35,153 bases of DNA from positions 1 through 35,153 of the forward strand of contig JBJXFC010000214.1 in NCBI GenBank assembly GCA_046153915.1, written 5' to 3'. Made by a program: the position numbers and the translations under genes. Under the pieces are notes generated by a model. It was not told the DNA's origin. It made no database searches and was given only the letters and a program-made list of their open reading frames with translations. This DNA comes from JANNVZ01 sp046153915. Lineage in GTDB: Bacteria > Bacteroidota > Bacteroidia > Flavobacteriales_D > Sanyastnellaceae. This document shows, piece after piece, positions 10,401 through 16,601 of the stretch. Position 1 is the first letter of the stretch; the number at the start of each line of letters is the position of its first letter.

Positions 10401-13323
10401 GCGGATTGGTTAGAACACCTTCCACGGTAATTTCTTCAGGTTCATTAACTGTGAACGTGAAAGTTTCTGAGCATTCTTCAGCACTGATTGTTACCTGATA
10501 CGTTCCTGCACAAAGATTATCAACATCTTCCGTTGTTGGGGCCTGACCGCTAAAAGGACCAGACCAAACATAGTTGTAAGAACCCGGAGGATTGATTGAT
10601 ACATCAATCATTCCATCGCATGAATTGTAGCACGATAAATCAGTAACAACGCCTGATGCAGTGAATACATCATTCTGACCGACGTTGATCACAAGACTTG
10701 TTACACAACCCAGCGTATCAGTAATGTTGAGTGTATAATCACCAGAATTTAATCCTATGATAGTAGAATCTGAAGGACACGGACAACTTGGTCCATCCCA
10801 TGTCCATGTATAAGGATTGCCATGACCACCGGTAAACCCTGTAATTTCAATTGCACCAATTCCTGCTTCTGGCGCACCGCAAGGATTTGGAGTTACTATA
10901 TAATTTGCACCAATTGAAGGAACACATGTCAGGATGAACGATTGCGAATAAATACAACCATTGTCATCTGTTACTGTTACTTCATATTCGCCGCAAGGTG
11001 CATTGACCAAATCTTCTGTTGTAGAAAAAACAACCTGCTCGTCTACGTTGAACCAGGAGAATACATAAGGCAAAGAACCACCTGTAACCAACAGATCAAT
11101 AGATCCATCTTCACTACCAGGGCAACTTGTATTAAATCCGCCTTCGTAAACAGAAATGGAATCAACCACCACTGTCAACGGATCAATTGGATCATTGATT
11201 ACAATGGTGACAGCTCCGTCACTTGTACAATTATTTACGTCAGAAACGCTCACGTTGTAAACGCCGCTGCCAAGGTCTGTAGCCACAGGTCCGGTCAGTC
11301 CCGGAATTTCTTGCCAGGTGAACGTGTAAGGGCCGCAGCCACCTTGAGCATTTACGCTTGCCTCTCCGGTTTCTACGCCTGTGCACAACAAATCGACAGT
11401 ACCTGTTACTTCAATAAGCAAGGAGTCTGGCTCCAGAAGTGTGTATACCTGTTCTACCTGACAACCCGCGTCATCAGTAACTACGATCGAATAATCACCT
11501 GCGCATAAGTCAGAAAGATCTTCATTAGAAGAAACAAAACCGTCAGGACCAATCCAGTTAAAAGTAAATGGACCAACACCACCAGCCATGCTGATATCAA
11601 TTGTTCCATCACAAGCATTGTAACAGGAGATCGGATTGCAGGTATAATCACTGAATAGTGCTGTTATAGCCAGTTCATTGGTTTGAATGATAGTTGCACA
11701 TGCCTCCGCAATACAACCAGCACCATCAGTCACGGTTACACAATATTCGCCCGGTTCGAGATTCGCAATATTTTCATTGGTTGAGGAGAAGCCATTTGGT
11801 CCAGTCCATGCGTATGAATATGGCTCCACAGCATCGTTTACAGTAACAGTGATGCTACCAGCACCATTCTCGAAACATTGAGAATTGACTGCCGTGAGAT
11901 CTACGCTAATGGCAGAAACCTGAACCGTAATTTCATCGGTTGCGGTGCAGGCGCCAACCTGTGCTGTAAGCGTATAGGTTGTGGTTTCTGTTGGGCAAAC
12001 CTCTACAACGAGGCTCTGAGGATCACTCACTGCGCCGCCAGTCCATTCAAAAGTACCCAATTGTTCGGCGATGGTATTGCCAGTCAGCTCGATGCATTGA
12101 CCCACACAAACGGCGGCCTCATCAGGTGAAATATCCACCTCAAGGACGTCGTATATGTAAAAATTGACACTATCAATTGCCGTATTACCAGAGCAGGCAG
12201 GGTTATCCAGGTAAATTGTGAGGTATTCGATTCCCTCCGGAAGTCCATCTGCAATTGCGTCAATACTCAGTGAAACCGTGGTTTCTCCAGCCGGAATTTC
12301 TATTGTATTTATTTCAAAAGGAACACCTGTTCCGATGGTTGGAGTGTAATCTGTGCCATTGGTCGCAGTTCCTCCTACCCAGTAATTCACTTCCTGCGGA
12401 GATGCATTGGCAATTTCGCGATTAAATGTTATTGTACCTGTATTGCAACCCTCAACCATGTAATCCAAACCATTCGAAGTGGCCGTTAAAACAACAACCG
12501 GAGTAGATTCAATGGCTTGAACAAAAACTCCAGAATCATATGTGCCATCTACACCATCAGCTATCACAAGAGTAAGATGATAGGTCTCGCATGGAATAAG
12601 TCCGTTAATTTCGGCAACCAGACCAATAGTAAATCCATCGTACTGGATTTGCTGACCGTATGGATTTTGGTTGTCGTAGAAATACTGGGTATTCTCCAGG
12701 TGGTTCACATTGTTGATTGCAACAGCTTCAAGAGTTACCGGAACAAGTGCCAAATTTTGATCACCGGTAATGCCGGGACCTGAAATGTAAAATCCAAATA
12801 CGTCGTTGAAACTGGATCCAACCCACTCCTTGTATTCTTCAGAAGCAAAGGTGTACTCAAATCGCAGGTCGAAACCCTGAGGTGTAATGTCGAATTCTAG
12901 TTGACAAGCATCCTGTGTGCAAACGGCAAGATTGCAATTGCCTTGCTGGTATTGCTCCAGCAGGTCGCTACCCGGCGTGTTGTTGTCAAACAAGTCACAG
13001 GGCGGACCATTGTTGTTAAATCCCGGTGAAGTACACCAGCCGATGCTGTTGTTGGGTCCAACTGCATATCCTGCGCGACCAGTGGTAAGAAGAACCCCTG
13101 AATGCGTGCCAATCTCAGTTCCTGCAGAATTGTAATAGGCATAAGAACTATCAGCACCGGTAAGAACTGCATTTGCGATTGTGACGCCGCTTCCAACAAG
13201 ACTCTGAGCCATTTGAGTAGCGGTCTGGTTGTATTGAACGGTTAACTGCGCTTCTGAGTGTTGAAACCCTGCAACGGCAATCAAACAAAGAAGAAAAATT
13301 TTTGAGGTATATTTAAGATTCAT
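7420..13323 (-). CDS. Giant T9SS-secreted SprB-repeat adhesin with choice-of-anchor-L domain
   Basis: 1967 residues. Signal peptide 1-25 (cleavage SEA|Q). Residues ~38-272 are a choice-of-anchor-L domain: FASEEYKEWVGSSFNDVFGF, VAINNVNH and IADGVDGTYDSGVF are its typical blocks. Residues ~275-393 resemble a Calx-beta sandwich (GTATNGTDYTP, IPAGETTVSLSI). Residues ~395-470 are PKD/Ig-like. Residues ~471-1883 hold about 17 SprB-type repeats of 72-100 residues (C....DG.I....GG..PY.Y.W .. L..G.Y.V.VTD..GC). Residues 1884-1967 are the type-B sorting domain (TGLSPNGDGFNDT, VFNRWGNLVYE, DGTYFVLFE). The protein is exported by the T9SS and probably held at the surface as an adhesin, gliding or matrix protein. 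It lies between a small secreted protein (69 bases upstream) and PorP/SprF. The ligand is unknown. Confidence 0.92.
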   Translation of the reverse strand: MNLKYTSKIFLLCLIAVAGFQHSEAQLTVQYNQTATQMAQSLVGSGVTIANAVLTGADSSYAYYNSAGTEIGTHSGVLLTTGRAGYAVGPNNSIGWCTSPGFNNNGPPCDLFDNNTPGSDLLEQYQQGNCNLAVCTQDACQLEFDITPQGFDLRFEYTFASEEYKEWVGSSFNDVFGFYISGPGITGDQNLALVPVTLEAVAINNVNHLENTQYFYDNQNPYGQQIQYDGFTIGLVAEINGLIPCETYHLTLVIADGVDGTYDSGVFVQAIESTPVVVLTATSNGLDYMVEGCNTGTITFNREIANASPQEVNYWVGGTATNGTDYTPTIGTGVPFEINTIEIPAGETTVSLSIDAIADGLPEGIEYLTIYLDNPACSGNTAIDSVNFYIYDVLEVDISPDEAAVCVGQCIELTGNTIAEQLGTFEWTGGAVSDPQSLVVEVCPTETTTYTLTAQVGACTATDEITVQVSAISVDLTAVNSQCFENGAGSITVTVNDAVEPYSYAWTGPNGFSSTNENIANLEPGEYCVTVTDGAGCIAEACATIIQTNELAITALFSDYTCNPISCYNACDGTIDISMAGGVGPFTFNWIGPDGFVSSNEDLSDLCAGDYSIVVTDDAGCQVEQVYTLLEPDSLLIEVTGTVDLLCTGVETGEASVNAQGGCGPYTFTWQEIPGLTGPVATDLGSGVYNVSVSDVNNCTSDGAVTIVINDPIDPLTVVVDSISVYEGGFNTSCPGSEDGSIDLLVTGGSLPYVFSWFNVDEQVVFSTTEDLVNAPCGEYEVTVTDDNGCIYSQSFILTCVPSIGANYIVTPNPCGAPEAGIGAIEITGFTGGHGNPYTWTWDGPSCPCPSDSTIIGLNSGDYTLNITDTLGCVTSLVINVGQNDVFTASGVVTDLSCYNSCDGMIDVSINPPGSYNYVWSGPFSGQAPTTEDVDNLCAGTYQVTISAEECSETFTFTVNEPEEITVEGVLTNPLCFGQNDGSIDITVLNGSGEYTYSWSAPQGCFFSGSTDEDIFNLFECDYTVEVTDTISDCVVSQTFTLDAPQLISITLVLSEFDGGYNVSCNGLTDACISVFATGGTPDCNTYAPECYLFDWLGAECALINPTDYGNPDFASNLCGLPAGGYGVNVTDANGCLATTCITLTEPEPITSTPVITNIVCADPAGGNIDPGIAGGSGLYFYNWSGDLNGNASNAAILIGVPAGIFTLIVTDSNGCSETYVFEVTETVPPVCEVTTVTDASCNSVCDGEIIITCTSQFGGPINCFINGEFMGVEQSGQPTTFPGLCAGTYVFDFVDENDCTTTLNVTVNEPEEVVINLSAIVQDEEQIFDLQCTGDNNGQIVADVTGGTPGYTYSWTDQNNLPIGGDVNTITGLIAGQYCLSVLDTQGCTDTLCYEITEPELPLTYTDSLSLYYEDAYNISCFNANDGYIEIEISGGVPPYNLDWTGAGTIDGQLSQSGLGEGHYEVLVTDANSCAFLIEWDLTQPTQIVIDPIDVVQPLCDNACNGTVDVTVTGGEPGYSYDWSGPNNFNSTDEDLSGLCEGDYSLEVTDMMGCSQLTTVSIIDPLPLSATIADQYNCGNGTMDLCALASGGTTPYAYAWSTGETTNCIVVSADGEVCVTVTDANGCSFEVCFTVNVEPVMEITGNITNASCGQCNGAIDVTLTGGLSPFDIVWTGAGVIQDQLDQTDLCEGSYTVTITDANGCIITATYTVDQNNPIDASVQTDNVNCNGDSDGSAAATITGASGNVTITWFDATGLEIGTGSSISELPAGSYTMEWQDEAGCSGTEPFSIGEPSVLSVDITVSVVGDYNVGAPGATSGYILLDVNGGTPSYTYDWSPIDVADTTSNPQNLGAGEYVVTITDANGCTLDTLITLTQPEELELPTGLSPNGDGFNDTYYIPGAYLCDGSQFKVFNRWGNLVYEKDNYDNDWYGQTKDGGVLADGTYFVLFEGCGKEFNTYVDLRRE
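7675..11913 (-). repeat. Array of ~17 degenerate SprB-type protein repeats
   Basis: Protein-level tandem repeats of about 72-100 residues, diverged enough that no long identical DNA stretches are evident. Each usually has a first Cys near the start, a DG pair, a GG..PY segment, a Trp, then G.Y.V.VTD..GC and ends EP or similar. Repeats 2, 6, 10, 13 and 15 carry an extra Cys in both C...C(D/N)G and LC(A/E)G. Confidence 0.85.
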
Positions 13324-13392
13324 AGAGAATGTATAACCTGGTTAAAACAAAGGATGATTCATTTGCCGCACTTTTCCATACGGACATTTCAA

Positions 13393-13761
13393 TTAATTTC
13401 TTGCTGTTGAACAGGCTTCAAAAAAGCGATCTGCGTTAAAATCCGGAAGTACGACAGGATTTGACAATTGCGCATTGGCCGAAAGGGTTTGAAAATCCAA
13501 AATATTCTTAGCCATATCAGAACCAGCAGCGCTCGTTGCACGAATTGTTAGAATCTGCATTGGAACACAAGCCAATGTAACTTCAAACCGGCCATCTGCC
13601 TTGAGGGCATGGTAGAGGTTTGGATAATTGTCTACGTTCAGGTTTTCTATGCGGACAAAAAAGGTCGAATTTGCCTCAGCCTGATTGGAGTTTTGTGAAA
13701 TCCCGGCTGAAGATAAAGCAGCCAGCAATAGCGTCATGGAAAGAATTCTCAGACAGTTCAT
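13393..13761 (-). CDS. Small secreted protein of unknown function heading the adhesin operon
   Basis: 122 residues with a signal peptide (MNCLRILSMTLLLAALSSAG, probable cleavage near ISQ at 21-23). I do not recognise the family. The mature part begins NSNQAEANSTFFVRIENLNV, continues with an alternating pattern (FEVTLACVPMQILTIRA), and has two Cys, one central and one near the end (EACSTARN). A compact alpha/beta fold is possible but not established. It is 69 bases upstream of the giant SprB-repeat adhesin on the same strand with no terminator between, so it is probably the first gene of that operon. A role in secretion, folding or binding of the adhesin is only a guess from position. A weak -7-like element lies 60 bases upstream. 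Confidence 0.65.
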   Translation of the reverse strand: MNCLRILSMTLLLAALSSAGISQNSNQAEANSTFFVRIENLNVDNYPNLYHALKADGRFEVTLACVPMQILTIRATSAAGSDMAKNILDFQTLSANAQLSNPVVLPDFNADRFFEACSTARN

Positions 13762-13821
13762 GGGATAATTATGGTTTTATTATTAGGGCGGAAAGAATGC
13801 GTTTCAACATCGAACACGGTG

Positions 13822-13829
13822 CAAATATG
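13822..13829 (-). promoter_or_regulatory. Possible -7 element for the adhesin operon
   Basis: On the minus strand this reads CATATTTG, one base off the Bacteroidota -7 consensus TAnnTTTG, followed by CAC. It lies 60 bases before the start of the small secreted protein and is the best candidate promoter of the four-gene operon that ends at 4392. No clear -33 box. Confidence 0.35.
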
Positions 13830-13927
13830 GGGATGTATCTCATAAAAAACACTTTAAACGGCAAAAGGGTTCTATAGGTTTCAAAAAATGAAGACTAATC
13901 GTTCCTTTTCATAGACTAAACTCAAAA

Positions 13928-14737
13928 TCAAATGGTTGAGTGCAGATTGCGTTGCCTGTTCAATTCGTACATAATTATGCCTGCAGCGACGCCTACATTG
14001 AGCGATGACGTCTTGCCTGTCATGTAGATTTTTCCAAGCTGATCAGCAATCCGAATGATTTCGTCCGAAATTCCGGTTTCTTCATTGCCCATAACAATAC
14101 AATGAGGCCCATCAAAATCAAGTGAATCGATCAGATCGTTGGTCTTTTCTGTGCAGGCAGTTACCCGGATGCCACTCATTTGAAGATCCTTCACCGTTTT
14201 AAGCAATGAACCTACGCGACAAACGGGAATGTTGAACAAAGCGCCGGCAGAAGTCTTTACAGCGTCTTCATTAATCTGAGCGCTCCCTTTTTCGGGAATG
14301 ATAACGGCATGAAATCCCTGGCATTCTGCACTGCGGCAAATGGCTCCAAAATTTCGCACATCGGTCACACCATCCAGCATTATCAGCTTGGCTGTTTCAC
14401 CGCTTTCAAAAACATCAGCAATAATGTTGGACAAATTGCCAAATGCAATGGGCGATACAAACGCCAAAACTCCCTGATGATTGGCTTTGGTAATTCCATT
14501 GAGTTTTTCAATGGGCACCATTTGGATTGGAATCTGATTCTGATTTGCCAATTCTCTAACCTGTTGAAAAAGTTCTCCTTTCAGGCCCTTTTGCATAAAA
14601 ATCTTGTCAATTTCTTTGCCGGCTTGAATGGCTTCCATGAGAGGCCTCATTCCAATCAATAAATTGGAATAGGTCTTCCTCTTCTCGGTAGAATGAAACC
14701 TTGGGCGTTGACCTTTCGATGGTAGATCTTTATTCAA
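13928..14737 (-). CDS. rlmB: TrmH/RlmB-family RNA 2'-O-ribose methyltransferase
   Basis: SPOUT-class methyltransferase, probably modifying a 23S rRNA guanosine (RlmB-like); TrmH-type tRNA activity cannot be excluded. The substrate-binding N-terminal region starts around LLIGMRPLMEAIQAGKEID. The catalytic part shows the three SPOUT motifs: LDGVTDVRNFGAICRSAE, IVMGNEETGIS and SSLNVGVAAGIIMYELNRQ, which form the trefoil-knot SAM site. There is no ATG ahead of the conserved region. TTG codons at 14737 and 14779 are possible starts, as is one just before IGMRP. I chose 14737 because a -7 element sits at 14763-14770, leaving a short leader. The upstream methyltransferase ends only 6 bases before the 14779 TTG, so read-through from that gene is also likely. 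Confidence 0.85.
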   Translation of the reverse strand: MNKDLPSKGQRPRFHSTEKRKTYSNLLIGMRPLMEAIQAGKEIDKIFMQKGLKGELFQQVRELANQNQIPIQMVPIEKLNGITKANHQGVLAFVSPIAFGNLSNIIADVFESGETAKLIMLDGVTDVRNFGAICRSAECQGFHAVIIPEKGSAQINEDAVKTSAGALFNIPVCRVGSLLKTVKDLQMSGIRVTACTEKTNDLIDSLDFDGPHCIVMGNEETGISDEIIRIADQLGKIYMTGKTSSLNVGVAAGIIMYELNRQRNLHSTI

Positions 14738-14762
14738 GAATCGATGATTTTTGCATGAACCG

Positions 14763-14770
14763 CAAATGTA
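14763..14770 (-). promoter_or_regulatory. -7 promoter element ahead of rlmB
   Basis: Minus strand TACATTTG, an exact match to TAnnTTTG, followed by CGG. It lies 25 bases before the chosen TTG start. No good -33 match is seen. Confidence 0.45.
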
Positions 14771-14785
14771 GCTATTCAATTGATT

Positions 14786-15571
14786 TCACACTTTGGCGAT
14801 CAGGTAATATCCTGCCGTGATAAAAAAATTGCGAACGAAAGGTATCTTTCCCGGAAAATCCCAAATGACTCTTGGCTTCAGACCAAATTTTGTTTCATAA
14901 TTCGGGTTGAAAAGATAATGCGTCTTTTTTAGGATTGTAAATCCTTCCTTTTTCAAAATTCGTTCAAACCTCTCAATGGTAATTCCGGTTTGTTTGATTT
15001 CTATCAAATCATCAATGGTCTTTTGCGATTCGCCTCCTGCCTTCAAAATTGTTTTGTAAAGGAAAGTTGGGAGAATATGATAATAGGGTAACTTAGACAA
15101 GAAGCGGTTCCTACAAATTTGTTGATGACCACCAAACGGATTGTACCATGGTGGAAAAGCCAGAAAAAATACCGATTCTTTGGTCATGAATTGTTTTACA
15201 AACCCCATGAATTTTTCCTGGTTGTGGATGTGTTCTATAACATCCCGCATGATTAACACGTCGTACTTGCCATCGGATGAGGTTCGGTTGTACATGTCAT
15301 CGCAAATCAGATGCAGGTTATTTGCACGCGGATGATCATCAAGCAATTCATGCGCTTTATCAATTCTCGACTGCACAATATCAATTCCGGTCACCTTGCA
15401 ATCCGTCTCCAGGAAAGCTACAAGATTCCCACCTTCTCCGCAGCCAATTTCAACAATGGAACGAGAGCCATCAATGGTCTTAAATTGCCCGATATAGGGA
15501 ATTACAAACTTGCGCGTGGTTTGATCCTGTTCCCTGAAATACTGTGTACGATCGACGTGTCGGCTTTGCAT
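14786..15571 (-). CDS. Class I SAM-dependent methyltransferase
   Basis: 261 residues. Motif I is IVEIGCGEGGNLVAF (~40-54), motif II acidic residue in VTGIDIVQSRID, motif III/IV around CDDMYNR and YDVLIMRDVIEHIHN, all typical of the Rossmann-fold methyltransferase_11/23-like group. The C-terminal third (WYNPFGGHQQICR, then a basic and aromatic stretch ending FFITAGYYLIAKV) resembles methyltransferases acting on lipids, glycans or other small acceptors at the membrane. The acceptor is not identifiable. The gene lies 50 bases after the PorP/SprF gene and just before rlmB, so it may be co-transcribed with the second adhesin module. A functional link to the adhesin is speculative. Confidence 0.85.
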   Translation of the reverse strand: MQSRHVDRTQYFREQDQTTRKFVIPYIGQFKTIDGSRSIVEIGCGEGGNLVAFLETDCKVTGIDIVQSRIDKAHELLDDHPRANNLHLICDDMYNRTSSDGKYDVLIMRDVIEHIHNQEKFMGFVKQFMTKESVFFLAFPPWYNPFGGHQQICRNRFLSKLPYYHILPTFLYKTILKAGGESQKTIDDLIEIKQTGITIERFERILKKEGFTILKKTHYLFNPNYETKFGLKPRVIWDFPGKIPFVRNFFITAGYYLIAKV

Positions 15572-15621
15572 ATTTCAAATTCCAATACCTGTATGTTTTT
15601 TCAACAAATTACAAGGATGGA

Positions 15622-16584
15622 TTAATTTTTTTGAAGTCTTCCACGATCGAGGATGCGAGGTCCGAGTGCACCGCGGGCCTGGTATTTTCCGCGTTTTCCT
15701 TTGATGATATATCCAACGAGAATTTCGTGTGTAAATGGACTCAATGCTTTCGCTGCACCAGTTGTAAAATCAAATGAATACCCCAAAAACATGTTGTCCA
15801 ATTGCCCGGCAACATTCAATGCAATGGCATCTTTGTATCTTACAGAAAGACCACCCCACACGATGTCGCGGTACCCCAATTTCAAATTGATATCCAATTG
15901 AACGGGAGTAACCGGAGTGAACTTCATAAATGCACTTGGTTGGATATCGAAATCATCGTTGATGTTGTATTTGAAACTTCCCATAAACTGAAAGTGACGC
16001 ATATTCTTGTTTCCCTCACCATTAATGGGGCCTTCGAGTTTGATTCTATTCTGAATTACCTGAGGAATACTAAAACCCGCATAATAATCCTTTCCGTAGA
16101 TCATCATTCCAAAATTGGCATCCACGTTCAGACTGCTTTCTGCCTGACCACCATTTAGTTCAATATCATCTGGCTGATAGACTACAAGTTTTGAATTATC
16201 AAATTTAAATTGTCGCGCAGTGATACTGAGACCAAAACTAACTGCATCGTAATTATTGAGGTCGATGTGGTATGCTCCCGTCATGTCAAGCCCGGTGCGA
16301 CTTATTGCTCCTCCGGTATCATCATGGGTTATAATTCCTCCGAACCCCGAATTTTTTGGACCCTGAAAGTGACCGCTCGCCATAAAGGTAGTTGGGGCGC
16401 CTTTAAATCCTGTCCATTGATTGCGGAAGGACAAATAAAATGGAATCTGATTAAGTGTTCCTGCCACCGCTGGATTCAGAAAATAAGGATTGTACATGTA
16501 TTGCGTCATCCGCACATACTGCTGAGCCTTCCCGACCTGGGTGAAGAGAACCGCAACGAATAATAGTGTAAGTATTTTTTTCAT
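15622..16584 (-). CDS. PorP/SprF family type IX secretion outer membrane protein (second copy)
   Basis: 320 residues from ATG 16584 (MKKILTLLFVAVLFTQVGKA signal peptide, mature start QQYVRMTQ). Longer upstream reading would overlap the end of the adhesin gene and lose the signal peptide. YMYNPYFLNPAVAGT and FRNQWTGFKGAPTTF are PorP/SprF signature blocks, and the C-terminal strands FTHEILVGYII close the barrel. It starts 17 bases after the stop of the second SprB-repeat adhesin, the same adhesin-SprF order as sprB-sprF of Flavobacterium johnsoniae, so it is probably that adhesin's export partner. It is only distantly similar to the copy at 6453-7376, consistent with each serving its own cargo. 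Confidence 0.92.
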   Translation of the reverse strand: MKKILTLLFVAVLFTQVGKAQQYVRMTQYMYNPYFLNPAVAGTLNQIPFYLSFRNQWTGFKGAPTTFMASGHFQGPKNSGFGGIITHDDTGGAISRTGLDMTGAYHIDLNNYDAVSFGLSITARQFKFDNSKLVVYQPDDIELNGGQAESSLNVDANFGMMIYGKDYYAGFSIPQVIQNRIKLEGPINGEGNKNMRHFQFMGSFKYNINDDFDIQPSAFMKFTPVTPVQLDINLKLGYRDIVWGGLSVRYKDAIALNVAGQLDNMFLGYSFDFTTGAAKALSPFTHEILVGYIIKGKRGKYQARGALGPRILDRGRLQKN

Positions 16585-16601
16585 TTTGATTTCCCTTTGC
16601 A

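Noticed and set aside
10942..11508. 188-codon plus-strand open frame inside the giant adhesin gene
   Set aside because: It is antisense to conserved SprB repeats, Cys- and Arg-rich without recognisable structure, and has no promoter element.
7675..11913. Possible CRISPR array or DNA-level tandem repeat in the adhesin gene
   Set aside because: The periodicity is about 250 bases, the frame is open throughout, and similarity is at protein level; there are no identical short repeats with spacers.
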